DNA of 64,000 nt from Pseudomonas cremoricolorata (GCF_000759535.1 NZ_CP009455.1:4278001-4342000); one strand, 5' to 3'. Numbered from the stretch's first letter, positions 42,194-56,276 are shown. Program-made: numbers and translations. The notes: generated by a model from the letters alone, not told the origin.

Positions 42194-42877
42194 TCAGATC
42201 GGTACCAGGTGACCGTCTTCCAGGCGCAGCACGCGATCCATCTGCCGCGCCAGGTTCAGGTCATGGGTCACCACCAGGAAGGCCGTGCGCGAAGCGCTCG
42301 ACAGCTCCTGCATCAGTTCCTGAATACCTTGTGCGGTGTGATGGTCGAGGTTGCCGGTCGGTTCATCGAGCATCACCAGCCCAGGTCGATTGACCAGCGC
42401 GCGGGCAATCGCCACGCGCTGGCGCTCGCCGCCGGACAGCTCGGCCGGCTTATGGCTGAGTCGGTGCCCCAGACCTACGCGCTTGAGCAGCGCTTCGGCA
42501 CGCTCGCGCGCCTCGGGGATCGGTGTGCGGCCGATCAGCAGCGGCATGCAGACGTTCTCCAGCGCGGTGAACTCGGCCAGCAGGTGGTGGAACTGATAAA
42601 CGAAGCCCAGTGCTCGGTTGCGCAGCAGGCCGCGGGCCCGCTCACCGAGTGCCGACAGCTCTTCACCGGCCAGCCAGACGCTGCCCTGGCTCGGCGTGTC
42701 GAGGCCGCCGAGCAGGTTGAGCAAGGTACTTTTGCCCGAGCCGGAACTGCCGACGATGGCCACGCGCTCGCCCGGCAGCAATTCGAGCTGCAGGTTCGCC
42801 AGCACCTGGACCGACTCAGGACCCTCTTCGTAGGACTTGCCCAGGTTGCGGCAACTCAATACGGCTTTATCACTCAT
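42194..42877 (-). CDS. lolD: Lipoprotein-releasing ABC transporter ATP-binding protein LolD
   Basis: 227-aa ATPase: Walker [10 protein letters not shown]-loop FVYQFHHLL, signature [15 protein letters not shown], Walker [13 protein letters not shown]. It drives lipoprotein release with LolC/LolE. The start at 42877 ([11 protein letters not shown]) follows the family; an ATG at 42892 overlaps the lolC stop and is a possible alternative. Confidence 0.95.
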   Translation of the reverse strand: MSDKAVLSCRNLGKSYEEGPESVQVLANLQLELLPGERVAIVGSSGSGKSTLLNLLGGLDTPSQGSVWLAGEELSALGERARGLLRNRALGFVYQFHHLLAEFTALENVCMPLLIGRTPIPEARERAEALLKRVGLGHRLSHKPAELSGGERQRVAIARALVNRPGLVMLDEPTGNLDHHTAQGIQELMQELSSASRTAFLVVTHDLNLARQMDRVLRLEDGHLVPI

Positions 42878-42884
42878 GGGCGAC

Positions 42885-44132
42885 TCACTCATAACGTAGC
42901 GCCTCTGCAGGCTGGGTGCGCGCGGCACGCCAGGCCGGATACAGGGTGGCGAGGAAACTCAGGGCCAGCGCCGCACCGCAGATCATCCACACGTCTTCGG
43001 CGAGGATCTGCGACGGCAGGTAATCGATGAAGTACACGTCGGCATTGAGGAATTTGTGCCCGATCAGGCGCTCGATGCCGGCGATCGCGGCGCTGACGTT
43101 GAGCGCTGCAAGAATGCCCACCACCGCGCCGATCAGCGTGCCGACCACCCCGATGACCGTACCCTGGACCATGAAGATGGCCATGATCTGCCGCGGCGTG
43201 GCGCCCAGCGTACGCAGGATGGCGATGTCGCCGCGCTTGTCGTTGACCACCATCACCAGGGTAGAAATGATGTTGAACGCCGCCACCGCGACGATCAGCA
43301 GCAACAGCAGGCCGATCATGGATTTCTCCATGCGAATGGCCTGGTAGAGGTTGCCGTGGGTGCGGGTCCAGTCACGTGAATAGAAGCGCTGGTCGAGGCT
43401 GTCGGCGATGTCCATGGCCACCCGTGGCGCCTCGAACAGGTCGTCGAATTTCAGGCGCAGGCCCTGCACCTGATCGGCTTTCCAGCGGTGCAGGCGCGAC
43501 AGGTCACTGATGTTGGTGATGCCCAGGTAGCCGTCGATCTCGCCGGCGCCAACATGGAAAGTGCCGACCACGGTGAAGCGCTTCATGCGCGGGAACATGC
43601 CGGCTGGCGTGACGCTGACCTCGGGGGCGACGAAGGTCAGCTTGTCACCGATGCCCACGCCCAGCTTGGCGGCAGCCTTGTCGCCGATCATGATGCCCCA
43701 CTCGCCCGGTGCCAGCCGTTCCAGGCCGCCCTGCAAGGTGAAGCGATCGATGATCGACACCTGTTTTTCCAGGCCCGGATCGACGCCGTTGAGCAGCACT
43801 TTCTGCACCTTGCCGTCGTGGGTCAGCAGGCCCTGCATTTGGGTGAACGGCGCCACTGCCAGCACTTGGCGGTTCTGCTTGACGCGCTCGGCCACCGCTG
43901 GCCAGTTATCGATCGGTTCGCCCGATTCAAGGGTGGCGTGGGGGATCATGCCGAGCACGCGGGTGCGCATCTCGTGGTCGAAGCCGTTCATCACCGAGAG
44001 CACCACGATCATCACCACCACGCCCAGGGCGAGGCCGATCATCGAGGTCAGGGAAATGAACGAGACGAAATGGTTGCGACGCTTGGCACGGGTGTAGCGC
44101 GTACCAATGAATACGAAGAGAGGTCTGAACAT
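42885..44132 (-). CDS. lolC: Lipoprotein-releasing ABC transporter permease LolC
   Basis: 415-aa permease, start [20 protein letters not shown], with the same layout as LolE: one N-terminal helix ([20 protein letters not shown]), a periplasmic domain and three C-terminal helices ending [20 protein letters not shown]. First gene of lolCDE. It is divergent from the PilZ gene, 93 bp away. Confidence 0.92.
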   Translation of the reverse strand: MFRPLFVFIGTRYTRAKRRNHFVSFISLTSMIGLALGVVVMIVVLSVMNGFDHEMRTRVLGMIPHATLESGEPIDNWPAVAERVKQNRQVLAVAPFTQMQGLLTHDGKVQKVLLNGVDPGLEKQVSIIDRFTLQGGLERLAPGEWGIMIGDKAAAKLGVGIGDKLTFVAPEVSVTPAGMFPRMKRFTVVGTFHVGAGEIDGYLGITNISDLSRLHRWKADQVQGLRLKFDDLFEAPRVAMDIADSLDQRFYSRDWTRTHGNLYQAIRMEKSMIGLLLLLIVAVAAFNIISTLVMVVNDKRGDIAILRTLGATPRQIMAIFMVQGTVIGVVGTLIGAVVGILAALNVSAAIAGIERLIGHKFLNADVYFIDYLPSQILAEDVWMICGAALALSFLATLYPAWRAARTQPAEALRYE

Positions 44133-44225
44133 GTCGGGGCTTGTTCGGATGAAAGGGAACGTCTTTGTGGCGAGGTGCGCAAGGCAGCTTTACACTCGGA
44201 CCACCGCCGCTACCATGGGTTCACC

Positions 44226-44810
44226 ATGACGACACCAGACGAAGAACGCCGGGGATACTACCGCATCGAAGATAGGATGGCACTGCAAATCACCCCGCTG
44301 AGCGCCGCCGAACTGGCCGACAGCGAGCTGACCCAAGGCGCCTCGGCGCTGGTGGCGTTGCTCAGTGAGCTGCACCTGGCCGACTTCGAAAGCCAGCACC
44401 TGCTGCGCCAGCTCAGCGACAAGGACCGCATGCTCGCTGCCTTTCTGCGCGCGCAGAACAAGCGCATCGACCTGCTCAGCGCGGTAGTGGCCCAAGGCAT
44501 GCTCGAGCAGCTCGGCCCCGCGCAGAGCGTGATGCTGGCCGAAGACGGCGTCGATTCGCGGAGCGCGCAGCCGATCACCCCAGGCACCCGCGTTGCCGTG
44601 CAGATGGTGCTCATGCCCAGGGCCCATGGCCTGGTGCTGCGTGGGCGCATCAGCGCTTGCCAGCAACGTGCCGAAGGCGATTATGCGCTGAGCACCGAAT
44701 TCACCGAACTCACCGATGCCCAGCGCCAGCTGCTGGCCCGGCACATTCTGCAGCGCCAGCAGCAGCAACGTCGCCAGGCCCTGGAACAGAACGACCCAAC
44801 GACCCCGTGA
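44226..44810 (+). CDS. PilZ domain-containing protein
   Basis: 194-aa cytosolic protein. The N terminus has the PilZ-like RRGYYRIEDRMALQI (an RxxxR-type c-di-GMP contact may be reduced). The second half, from about residue 118, carries a beta-barrel-like GTRVAVQMVLMPRAHGLVLRG stretch, and the C terminus is a glutamine-rich helix. The PilZ family binds c-di-GMP; whether this one does is unsure because the usual D/NxSxxG motif is not evident. The ATG at 44226 is chosen from the domain start; the open frame runs further upstream but is antisense to lolC. Confidence 0.7.
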   Translation: MTTPDEERRGYYRIEDRMALQITPLSAAELADSELTQGASALVALLSELHLADFESQHLLRQLSDKDRMLAAFLRAQNKRIDLLSAVVAQGMLEQLGPAQSVMLAEDGVDSRSAQPITPGTRVAVQMVLMPRAHGLVLRGRISACQQRAEGDYALSTEFTELTDAQRQLLARHILQRQQQQRRQALEQNDPTTP

Positions 44811-44841
44811 GCCCCTGCTCTCTCGACCTGAAGGAACGATC

Positions 44842-45564
44842 GTGACTCTCATCTACGGCCACCGCGGCGCCAAGGGCGAAGCCCCCGAAAACACCCTGAC
44901 CAGCTTCCGCCAGTGCCTGTCCCATGGCGTGACCCGCTGCGAGCTGGACCTGCACCTGTCGGCCGACAACGAGCTGATGGTCATCCACGACCCGACCCTC
45001 AAGCGCACCACCGGCCGGCGCGGCAAGGTGGTCGAGCACAGCGCCGCCGATCTGATTACCTACGATGCCCGCCAGGGCGGCCCAGGCTGGGTCCAGCCTT
45101 GCCACATACCGACGCTGAAAACGCTGTTCGAGCAATGCGACTTCGAACACTGGCAGCTGGAAGTCAAAAGCGCATCGCGCACCCGGGCCGCCAGCACGGT
45201 GCTGGCGATTCGCGAACTGGCCCAGCAATTCGACCTGCTCGACAAGGTGACGATCACCTCCAGCTCACGGGAAGTGCTGGACGCGGCTCAGGATCTGGTG
45301 CCGGATGTGTCGCGCGGTCTGGTCGCCGAATACGCCTGGCTCGATCCGCTGAAAGTGGCGCACAACTACGGTTGCAAGTTGCTCGCATTGAACTGGACGC
45401 TGTGTACCCCCGAGCGCCTGAGCAAGGCCCAGGCGCAGGGGCTGCACGTGTCGGTGTGGACGGTCAACGAGCCGGCGCTGATGCACCGGCTGGCTGATTT
45501 TGGTGTCGACAGCCTGATTACAGACTTTCCCGGTTTGGCCAGGACCACCCTCGGCAAGGACTGA
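44842..45564 (+). CDS. Glycerophosphodiester phosphodiesterase
   Basis: 240-aa TIM-barrel enzyme releasing glycerol-3-phosphate from phospholipid head-group diesters. Active-site motifs: IYGHRGAKGEAPENT, CELDLHLSADNELMVIHD and LEVKSA; the C-terminal VWTVNEPALMHRLADFGVDS completes the barrel. There is no signal peptide, so it is a cytosolic UgpQ-type protein. The GTG start at 44842 has AAGGA six bases upstream. It follows the PilZ gene by 31 bases and may be co-transcribed. Confidence 0.92.
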   Translation: MTLIYGHRGAKGEAPENTLTSFRQCLSHGVTRCELDLHLSADNELMVIHDPTLKRTTGRRGKVVEHSAADLITYDARQGGPGWVQPCHIPTLKTLFEQCDFEHWQLEVKSASRTRAASTVLAIRELAQQFDLLDKVTITSSSREVLDAAQDLVPDVSRGLVAEYAWLDPLKVAHNYGCKLLALNWTLCTPERLSKAQAQGLHVSVWTVNEPALMHRLADFGVDSLITDFPGLARTTLGKD

Positions 45565-45606
45565 AATCACTCACCCCGACCGGCTCAGGCCACCGGCCGG
45601 AGCCGC

Positions 45607-47001
45607 TCAAAAAAGCCGGTTCAGGCCGTCGTAGGCCGCTACTCGATACGCTTCGGCCATGGTCGGGTAGTTGAAGGTGGTGTTGACGAAGTACTTGAGG
45701 TTGTTCTGCTCGCCGGGCTGGCTCATCACCGCCTGGCCGATGTGCACGATCTCCGAGGCCTGGTAGCCGAAGCAGTGCACGCCCAGCACTTCCAGGGTTT
45801 CGCGGTGGAACAGAATCTTCAGCATGCCCTGCGGCTCACCGGCGATCTGCGCGCGGGCCATGCTCTTGAAGAAGGCCTTGCCCACTTCATAGGGCACCTT
45901 GGCCTGGGTCAGTTCCTGCTCGTTCTTGCCGATCGAGCTGATCTCCGGAATGGTGTAGATGCCCGTCGGCACGTCGTTGACGAAGCGCCAACTGCCGTTG
46001 TCGACGATGCTGCCTGCTGCCGAGCGGCCCTGGTCGTGGGCGGCACTGGCCAGGCTCGGCCAGCCGATGACATCGCCTGCGCCATAGATGTTGGCGACGT
46101 CGGTGCGGTAGTTCTCGTCCACTTCGATCTGGCCGCGGCTGTTGACCTTGATACCGATGTTCTCAAGGCCCAGCTTGTCGGTGTTGCCGGTGCGGCCGTT
46201 GCACCAGAGCAAGGCGTCGGCCTTGATCTTCTTGCCCGACTTCAGGTGCAGGATCACCCCGTTGTCCAGCCCTTCGACGCGCTCGTAGTCTTCGTTATGC
46301 CGGACGGTGATGTTGTTGTTGCTGAAGTGGTAGCTCAGCGCCTGGGAAATTTCCGAGTCGAGGAAGCTCAGCAACTGCCCGCGGTTGTCCACCAGCTCGA
46401 CCAGCACGCCCAGGCCACTGAAGATCGAGGCGTATTCGCAGCCGATCACCCCAGCACCGTAGACGATCAGTTTGCGCGGGGTGTGGCTGAGGCTGAGGAT
46501 GGTATCGCTGTCGTACACACGCGGGTGATTGAAGTCGATGTCGGCCGGACGATACGGCCTCGAACCGGTGGCAATGATGATGTGCTTGGCCACCAGTTGC
46601 TCTACCACACCGTTAGGGCACACCACTTGCACGGTCTGCTCGTCGGCGAAGCTGCCGGTGCCGAAGAACAGGTCGACGCGGTTGCGCGCGTAGTAACCGG
46701 TGCGCGAGGCGACCTGCTTGGCGATGACCTTCTCGGCGCTCTTGAGCACGTCGGGGAAGGAGAACCAGCGCGGCTCACCGATGGCCCGGAACATCGGGTT
46801 GGTATTGAACTGCATGATCTGCCGCACCGAGTGACGCAGGGCCTTGGACGGGATGGTGCCCAGGTGGGTGCAGTTGCCGCCGACCTGGCGGCGAGTGTCG
46901 ACCATCGCCACCTTGCGACCGGCCTTGGCGGCGTTCATCGCCGCGCCTTCTCCGGCAGGGCCGGAACCCAGTACCACCACGTCGTAGTTGTAGACAGCCA
47001 T
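45607..47001 (-). CDS. sthA: Soluble (Si-specific) pyridine nucleotide transhydrogenase
   Basis: 464-aa flavoprotein that moves hydride between NADPH and NAD+, important for redox balance in Pseudomonas. FAD motif [20 protein letters not shown](P) motif [18 protein letters not shown], and the second FAD motif [15 protein letters not shown] are visible. The redox CxxxxC of lipoamide dehydrogenases is changed to [13 protein letters not shown], as in SthA. The ATG at 47001 ([12 protein letters not shown]) is preceded by GGAG. Confidence 0.96.
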   Translation of the reverse strand: MAVYNYDVVVLGSGPAGEGAAMNAAKAGRKVAMVDTRRQVGGNCTHLGTIPSKALRHSVRQIMQFNTNPMFRAIGEPRWFSFPDVLKSAEKVIAKQVASRTGYYARNRVDLFFGTGSFADEQTVQVVCPNGVVEQLVAKHIIIATGSRPYRPADIDFNHPRVYDSDTILSLSHTPRKLIVYGAGVIGCEYASIFSGLGVLVELVDNRGQLLSFLDSEISQALSYHFSNNNITVRHNEDYERVEGLDNGVILHLKSGKKIKADALLWCNGRTGNTDKLGLENIGIKVNSRGQIEVDENYRTDVANIYGAGDVIGWPSLASAAHDQGRSAAGSIVDNGSWRFVNDVPTGIYTIPEISSIGKNEQELTQAKVPYEVGKAFFKSMARAQIAGEPQGMLKILFHRETLEVLGVHCFGYQASEIVHIGQAVMSQPGEQNNLKYFVNTTFNYPTMAEAYRVAAYDGLNRLF

Positions 47002-47247
47002 GCGTACTCCTTCAGAACGGGCCCGGCGGCCGAGCTGGCCGCGGGGCTTGGCCATGGCGCCCAAGCGCCATGTAAAAATTCTTGTGCAGTTTAATGAAGC
47101 GCCAATGGCGCGCACATTAACCCTTGGTCGCGTCGTAGGCCAATTCTGCCTGCACTACATGTCACTTGCCTGCGTGCTTGCCGGCGCCGCTTCCTGCGCT
47201 CGGCGCGCCTTGCTCGTGCGCTTGCGCAGTCTGCGCAGGCCAGACGC

Positions 47248-47275
47248 AAAACGGGAACCCGAAGGTTCCCGTTTC
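47248..47275 (-). terminator. Intrinsic terminator of gap
   Basis: On the minus strand AAACGGGAACC-TTCG-GGTTCCCGTTTT forms an 11-bp stem with the very stable TTCG loop and a T run, 21 bases after the gap stop codon. Confidence 0.9.
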
Positions 47276-47295
47276 GCATGCACATTACCCGCCGA

Positions 47296-48759
47296 TCAGC
47301 GCGGGAATGCCGGCGGGTTGACCCCGGCCATGTCTTCCATCACCCGTACGACCTGGCAGCTGTAGCCAAATTCGTTGTCGTACCAGACGTACAGCACGAC
47401 GCGGTTGTCGTTGGCGATGGTCGCCTCGGCATCCACCACGCCAGCGTGGCGCGAGCCGACGAAGTCGGTGGAGACCACTTCCTGGGAGCTGACGTAGTCG
47501 ATCTGCTTGTGCAGGTCGGAGTGCATGGCGGTCTGACGCAGGTACTCGTTGATCTCCTCGCGGGAGGTCGGCTTTTCCAGGTTCAGGTTGAGGATGGCCA
47601 TGGACACGTTCGGCGTCGGCACGCGAATGGCGTTGCCGGTCAGCTTGCCCTTGAGCACTGGCAGTGCCTTGGCGGCAGCGGTGGCGGCGCCGGTCTCGGT
47701 GATGACCATGTTCAGCGTCGCGGCGCGGCCACGGCGGCTGCCCTTGTGGAAGTTGTCGATCAGGTTCTGGTCGTTGGTGAACGAGTGAACGGTTTCGACG
47801 TGACCGTTGATGATGCCGTACTTGTCGTTGACCGCCTTGAGCACCGGCACAATGGCGTTGGTGGTGCAGGAAGCGGCAGAGACGATCTTGTCGTCGGCGG
47901 TGATGTCACCGTGGTTGATGCCGTGCACGACGTTCTTCAGCGCGCCCTTGCCCGGGGCGGTGAGGATCACGCGGCCTGCGCCTGGGCAGGCCAGGTGCTG
48001 GCCGAGACCGTCGGCGTCGCGCCAGACGCCGGTGTTGTCGACGATCAGGGCATTGTTGATGCCGTACTGGGTGTAGTCGACTTCACTGGGGTTCTTGGCG
48101 TAGATGACCTGAATCAGGTTGCCGTTGGCGGTGATGGTGTTGTTGGCTTCGTCGATGACGATGGTGCCGTCGAACGGGCCATGCACCGAGTCGCGGCGCA
48201 GCAGGCTGGCGCGCTTGACCAGGTCGTTTTCCGAACCCTTGCGCACGACGATGGCGCGCAGGCGCAGGCCGTCACCGCCACCGGTTTTCTCGATCAGGAT
48301 GCGCGCCAGCAGGCGGCCGATACGGCCAAAGCCGTACAGCACCACGTCGGTGCCCTTGCGCTCGCCGCTGCCTTGCTTGCCCACCACATCGGCCAGCTCT
48401 TGGCGAACGAAGTCTTCGGCGCTACGGCCATTGCCTTCGAGCTTGAACTTGTTGGCCAGTTTGCCCAGGTCGACCGAAGCGGCGCCCAGTTTCAGCTCGC
48501 TCATGGCCTTGAGCAGCGGGAACGTCTCGTGCACGGACAGCTCGGTTTCGTCGGTCTGACGATGACGCGCAAAGCGGTGCGCCTTGAGGATCGAGATCAC
48601 CGAACGGTTGATCAGGCTGCGGCCATAGATCGAGCTCACCACGTTGTTATTGCGGTAGAGCTGACCAATCAGCGGAATCATCGCTTCGGCAAGCGCTTCA
48701 CGATCGATCCACTCACCAAGACACTGGTCGGGCTTCTGAGTCACGGGAACCTTCCACAT
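47296..48759 (-). CDS. gap: Glyceraldehyde-3-phosphate dehydrogenase, long type
   Basis: 487-aa enzyme, longer than the usual 330. About 125 N-terminal residues of unknown role precede the NAD-binding VVLYGFGRIGRLLARIL. The catalytic cysteine lies in SAASCTTNAIVPVLK, and the C terminus has WYDNEFGYSCQVVRVMEDM. Pseudomonas carries this long version beside the short GAPDH; it is thought to serve mainly gluconeogenesis. The gene is divergent from mfd with 163 bp between starts. Confidence 0.93.
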   Translation of the reverse strand: MWKVPVTQKPDQCLGEWIDREALAEAMIPLIGQLYRNNNVVSSIYGRSLINRSVISILKAHRFARHRQTDETELSVHETFPLLKAMSELKLGAASVDLGKLANKFKLEGNGRSAEDFVRQELADVVGKQGSGERKGTDVVLYGFGRIGRLLARILIEKTGGGDGLRLRAIVVRKGSENDLVKRASLLRRDSVHGPFDGTIVIDEANNTITANGNLIQVIYAKNPSEVDYTQYGINNALIVDNTGVWRDADGLGQHLACPGAGRVILTAPGKGALKNVVHGINHGDITADDKIVSAASCTTNAIVPVLKAVNDKYGIINGHVETVHSFTNDQNLIDNFHKGSRRGRAATLNMVITETGAATAAAKALPVLKGKLTGNAIRVPTPNVSMAILNLNLEKPTSREEINEYLRQTAMHSDLHKQIDYVSSQEVVSTDFVGSRHAGVVDAEATIANDNRVVLYVWYDNEFGYSCQVVRVMEDMAGVNPPAFPR

Positions 48760-48922
48760 GTAGGGACAAAAAAAAGGGGCTACATTATGCCGCCCCTGAG
48801 TCTATCGGGCAATCGGCGACGCGCGCGGGGTGGTGCATATTCAATGCCGCATGAACCTGACAGCCATGCCCGCCCCCGGTACAATCGATCTCTTTGCCGC
48901 AACGCTTGGAGTCCGATCTCCC

Positions 48923-52373
<3,451 letters not shown>

Positions 52374-52383
52374 AGGAATCTCC

Positions 52384-52956
52384 ATGCGTGCCATTCGTTG
52401 CCTGAGCCTGCTGCTGGCCCTCGCTGCCCCCCTCGCCAGCGCTGACGGCCTGTATCAGGTCGAGATGATGTTGATCAGGCAGAATGCCGTGCCCGCCCAG
52501 GCCAGCGCCCCCGCCCCCGCCCACTGGCGTGAGGGCGCCACGCCGCTTGCGGCCGACGCCGAGCGCCCAGGCCGGCTCAACGGCGAGCTCGAGCGCCTGC
52601 AAGGCAATCCTGAGTACAGCGTGCTGCTGCATAAGTCGTGGGAGCAATCGCTTGGCGCGCAGCCGAGCCTGATCGCCCTCAGTGGCGGCGAATCGAGCTA
52701 TGGCCGCTTCCCCATCGAAGGCACGCTGAGCCTTGCCGAAGGTCGCTTCATCGCGGCCCAGGCGCGCTTCTGGGTCAACCAGCTCGACGGCAATGGGCGG
52801 GTGATCGAAAGCGAACAGTTCCGCCAGAGCAACGCCAACGTCAAACGCGCCCAGCTCAACTTCCTCGACGGTGGTCATCTGGCGCTGCTGCTCAAGGTCA
52901 CCCCCGTCGGCGGTCGGCAACCGGCGCCGGTCGATACTGACCTGCTGGAGCAGTGA
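52384..52956 (+). CDS. CsiV family periplasmic protein
   Basis: 190-aa exported protein: signal peptide MRAIRCLSLLLALAAPLASA, then YQVEMMLIRQN at the mature N terminus, typical of the CsiV family. Vibrio cholerae CsiV is a peptidoglycan-binding protein that supports penicillin-binding protein 1A function. The C-terminal part (AQARFWVNQL; KRAQLNFLDGGHLALLLKVTP) matches. It starts 10 bp after mfd and ends two bases before the helicase gene, so the three genes probably share a transcript. Confidence 0.85.
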   Translation: MRAIRCLSLLLALAAPLASADGLYQVEMMLIRQNAVPAQASAPAPAHWREGATPLAADAERPGRLNGELERLQGNPEYSVLLHKSWEQSLGAQPSLIALSGGESSYGRFPIEGTLSLAEGRFIAAQARFWVNQLDGNGRVIESEQFRQSNANVKRAQLNFLDGGHLALLLKVTPVGGRQPAPVDTDLLEQ

Positions 52957-52958
52957 CG

Positions 52959-55900
52959 GTGGCCGAGCCGCGCGCCCTGACCCTGCTTCGTCACTCCGAC
53001 ACCTGGACCGAGCAGTTCGATCCACGGACCTTGAAGCGCGGCGCCGAGTACGCTCGCCAGGGCCGATCGAGGCTCATCAAGATCGACGATCTGTCGATCA
53101 TCGCCCGCTGCGAAGGCTCGGGGGCCGAGTTCTACCAGCAGTCCATCAACCTCATCGCCCAGCCGACTGGCCTGCGGTTGATCTGCCGGTGCAGTTGCCC
53201 GGTGCAAGGCAACTGCAAGCACAGTGCTGCGGCACTGTACACCTTGCAGGCGCAGGCCCAGGCCAGTGCCGGCGATGATCCGTCGCAGCAACTGCCGCCG
53301 GAGCTCAACTCCTGGATGACCGGCCTGGAGAACCCGACCAGCAGCGATGCCGCCAGACCCGACAGCAAGGGACGGGCGCTGTATTACCAGGTCGGGATGG
53401 ATGATCCTCAGTGCTACCTGCAGGTGCACAAAGGTGTGCTCGACAGCGCCGGCGAGCTGGAGCTGACCCCGGTCAAGTCGCTGCCCGAACTGGTCTACTA
53501 CCCACCGCGTTATGTGAGCGACGGCGATAAACGCCTGCTGCGCCTGCTGGAAAGCCACCGCCCACATGGCACATTGCAGTCAAGGATTGCCCTGCATGGC
53601 GCCGAAGGCGCGGAAATCCTCGAATACGCCTTGGCAACCGGGCGCCTGTTGTGGGCACCGCAGTTGCCAGCCTTGACCCCAGGCCCCGCGCGCAGCGCAG
53701 CGTTTCGCTGGTTGCGCAGTGACAGCGGTCACTACCGGGGCGCCTGGTTCGAGGGTGACAGCGCGCTCGAACAGGTGTTACCGCTGGCGCCCTTGTTCTA
53801 CCTCGACAGCCAACAGCGCCTGCTGGGCAAGCTTGAGCACGAGCTCGACCCCTTCATCGCTACGCAGTTGTCCCAGGCGCCGAGCGTGCCCGAGCATTTG
53901 ATCGTGCCGCTGAGCCATCGCCTCAACGCGCTCAATCGTCAGGTGCCGACCCCTACCCAGGTACGCAGTGAGCGCCTCGATGACGTGCAGCCGGTACCGC
54001 ACCTGACCTTGGGCAGCATCGAGTTCAGCGCCTACGCCACCAAGACCGGACGCATGCAGCGGCAGATGCAGCACCGCGCAGCGCTGTCGTTCGACTACCT
54101 GGGCGTGCGCGCCAGCGGCAGTAGCGACAAACCGCTGACCCGCCTGCAGGATGCCGTCAGCCAGCGCATCGAGCGCCAGCCGAAGGCGGAAAACGCTGCG
54201 CGCAAGGAGCTGCGAGACCTTGGCTTCAAACCTGCCACACGCCAGAGCAAGGCGCTGCCCGACAGCGCTGGTGAGATGCTGCAACTGCCTGACGATGAAG
54301 CCTGGCTGAAGGTGTCCCGCGAGGCGTTGCCACGCCTGCGCGAAGCGGGATGGGTGATCGACGTGCAGCGCGACTTCTCGTTCAACCTACACAGCGTCGA
54401 GGACTGGTATGCCGACATCGACGAAGCCTCGGGCCGCGAATGGTTCGACCTGGAGCTAGGCATCGTCGTCGATGGCCAACGCCATAGCCTGCTGCCCATC
54501 GTCCTGCAACTGCTGCGCAGCAACCCGGAACTGCTGCGCCAGGGCGAACTGGCACGGCGTGGCGACGATGATCACCTGCTGGTCGATCTCAACCAGCATC
54601 GCCCGGAAGGCCCGGCCATGCGTGTCGCCCTGCCCTACGGTCGCCTGCGCACGCTGATGGCGACCTTGGGCGATCTGTTCCACGGCGACGATCCCGGCAA
54701 TGGGCAGATCCGCCTGGATCGCGCTGACGCCGCGCGCCTCAACCAGCTCGACGCGCTGCCGCTGAAATGGCAAGGCGGCGAAGCGCTGCGCACCCTTGGC
54801 CAGCGCCTGCGTGATGCGCGCGAACTGGAAGTAGCGCCCCCTGAGCGACTCATGGCCAGCCTGCGACCTTACCAGCAGCAGGGCCTGAACTGGCTGCAGG
54901 CGCTGCGTGAGCTAGGTGTGGGCGGCGTGCTGGGCGATGACATGGGCCTGGGCAAGACCTTGCAGACTCTGGCCCATCTGCTTCTGGAGAAGCAGGCCGG
55001 GCGCCTGCAGCGACCCGCCCTGGTCGTGCTGCCCACCAGCCTGGTGCCGAACTGGATCGACGAAGCGCAGCGCTTCGCCCCCGACCTGCGCGTGCTCAGC
55101 CTGCACGGCCCAGGCCGCAGCAAGTATTTCGCACAGCTTGCCGAGTACGACCTGGTGCTCACCACCTACGCCCTGGTACCACGCGACCTCGAACACCTGC
55201 GCGGGCAACCCTGGCATGTGCTGGTGCTCGACGAAGCGCAGAACATCAAGAGCAGCACCAGCAAGGCCGCCAGTGCGCTGCGAGAATTGCAGGCCCAGCA
55301 GCGTGTCTGCCTGAGCGGTACACCGGTGGAGAACAACCTGGGCGAGCTGTGGTCGCTGTTCCACTTCCTCATGCCAGGGTGGCTCGGCGATCAGAAAGCT
55401 TTCAACCGCGACTACCGTACACCCATCGAGCGCCACGGCGACACTGAGCGCATGGCCCACCTGGCCCGGCGCATCAGGCCGTTTTTGTTGCGCCGTACCA
55501 AGGAAGACGTCGCCCGCGACCTGCCGCCCAAGACCGAGATGATTCACTGGGTCGAGCTCAGCGATGCCCAGCGCGATACCTATGAAGCGGTGCGCGTGGC
55601 GATGGACGAGAAAGTGCGTGACGAGATCGCCCGCAACGGTGCGGCGCGCAGCCAGATCGTCATTCTCGATGCGCTGCTCAAGCTGCGCCAGGTGTGCTGC
55701 GACCTGCGCCTGGTCAAGAGCAGCCAACTGAAGCCCGCCCAGCACGAGACCGGCAAGCTCGGCAGCCTGCTGCAGATGCTCGACGAGCTGCTGAGTGAAG
55801 GACGGCGAATCTTGCTGTTCTCGCAGTTCACCTCGATGCTGGCACTGATCGAGCAGGCGCTGGTCAAGCGTGGTATTCGCTACAGCCTGCTCACAGGCGA

Positions 55901-56276
55901 CACCCGCGACCGCCGCGCGCCGGTGACGGCCTTCCAGAACGGCGACAGCGAAGTGTTCCTGATCAGCCTCAAGGCTGGGGGCACTGGACTGAACCTGACC
56001 GCCGCCGACACGGTGATCCACTACGACCCCTGGTGGAACCCGGCCAGCGAAAACCAGGCCACCGACCGCGCCTACCGCATCGGCCAGGACAAGCCCGTGT
56101 TCGTCTTCAAGCTGATCACCCGCGGCACGGTGGAGGAAAAGATTCAGCAACTGCAGCAAGACAAGGCCGCGCTGGCCGCAGGCCTGCTGGGTGACGAGCA
56201 GGCCGGGCAATGGCGTATGAGCGACGACGATATCGAGGCGCTGTTCGCACCGCTACCGCCGCGGCGCGCGCGGTAG
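52959..56276 (+). CDS. SNF2-family helicase with SWIM zinc finger
   Basis: 1105-aa cytosolic DNA-dependent ATPase. An N-terminal SWIM finger (CRCSCPVQGNCKHSAAALY, near residues 68-86) precedes a linker region. The SNF2 motor follows: motif I GDDMGLGKTLQT, DEAQ box VLDEAQNIKSS, motif III LSGTPVENNLGELWSLFHFL, and motif VI ATDRAYRIGQDKPV. The family is usually linked to chromatin-like or RNA polymerase remodelling (RapA-like) and its role in Pseudomonas is unknown. GTG 52959 is chosen because GGAG is eight bases upstream; GTG 52953 is an alternative. Confidence 0.92.
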   Translation: MAEPRALTLLRHSDTWTEQFDPRTLKRGAEYARQGRSRLIKIDDLSIIARCEGSGAEFYQQSINLIAQPTGLRLICRCSCPVQGNCKHSAAALYTLQAQAQASAGDDPSQQLPPELNSWMTGLENPTSSDAARPDSKGRALYYQVGMDDPQCYLQVHKGVLDSAGELELTPVKSLPELVYYPPRYVSDGDKRLLRLLESHRPHGTLQSRIALHGAEGAEILEYALATGRLLWAPQLPALTPGPARSAAFRWLRSDSGHYRGAWFEGDSALEQVLPLAPLFYLDSQQRLLGKLEHELDPFIATQLSQAPSVPEHLIVPLSHRLNALNRQVPTPTQVRSERLDDVQPVPHLTLGSIEFSAYATKTGRMQRQMQHRAALSFDYLGVRASGSSDKPLTRLQDAVSQRIERQPKAENAARKELRDLGFKPATRQSKALPDSAGEMLQLPDDEAWLKVSREALPRLREAGWVIDVQRDFSFNLHSVEDWYADIDEASGREWFDLELGIVVDGQRHSLLPIVLQLLRSNPELLRQGELARRGDDDHLLVDLNQHRPEGPAMRVALPYGRLRTLMATLGDLFHGDDPGNGQIRLDRADAARLNQLDALPLKWQGGEALRTLGQRLRDARELEVAPPERLMASLRPYQQQGLNWLQALRELGVGGVLGDDMGLGKTLQTLAHLLLEKQAGRLQRPALVVLPTSLVPNWIDEAQRFAPDLRVLSLHGPGRSKYFAQLAEYDLVLTTYALVPRDLEHLRGQPWHVLVLDEAQNIKSSTSKAASALRELQAQQRVCLSGTPVENNLGELWSLFHFLMPGWLGDQKAFNRDYRTPIERHGDTERMAHLARRIRPFLLRRTKEDVARDLPPKTEMIHWVELSDAQRDTYEAVRVAMDEKVRDEIARNGAARSQIVILDALLKLRQVCCDLRLVKSSQLKPAQHETGKLGSLLQMLDELLSEGRRILLFSQFTSMLALIEQALVKRGIRYSLLTGDTRDRRAPVTAFQNGDSEVFLISLKAGGTGLNLTAADTVIHYDPWWNPASENQATDRAYRIGQDKPVFVFKLITRGTVEEKIQQLQQDKAALAAGLLGDEQAGQWRMSDDDIEALFAPLPPRRAR

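Noticed and set aside
43488..44225. N-terminal extension of the PilZ gene frame
   Set aside because: This stretch is antisense to lolC; the PilZ protein starts at 44226 in the gap between the two genes.
45742..47094. 450-codon plus-strand frame opposite sthA
   Set aside because: Low-complexity antisense frame of a certain gene, without ribosome-binding site or recognisable domain.
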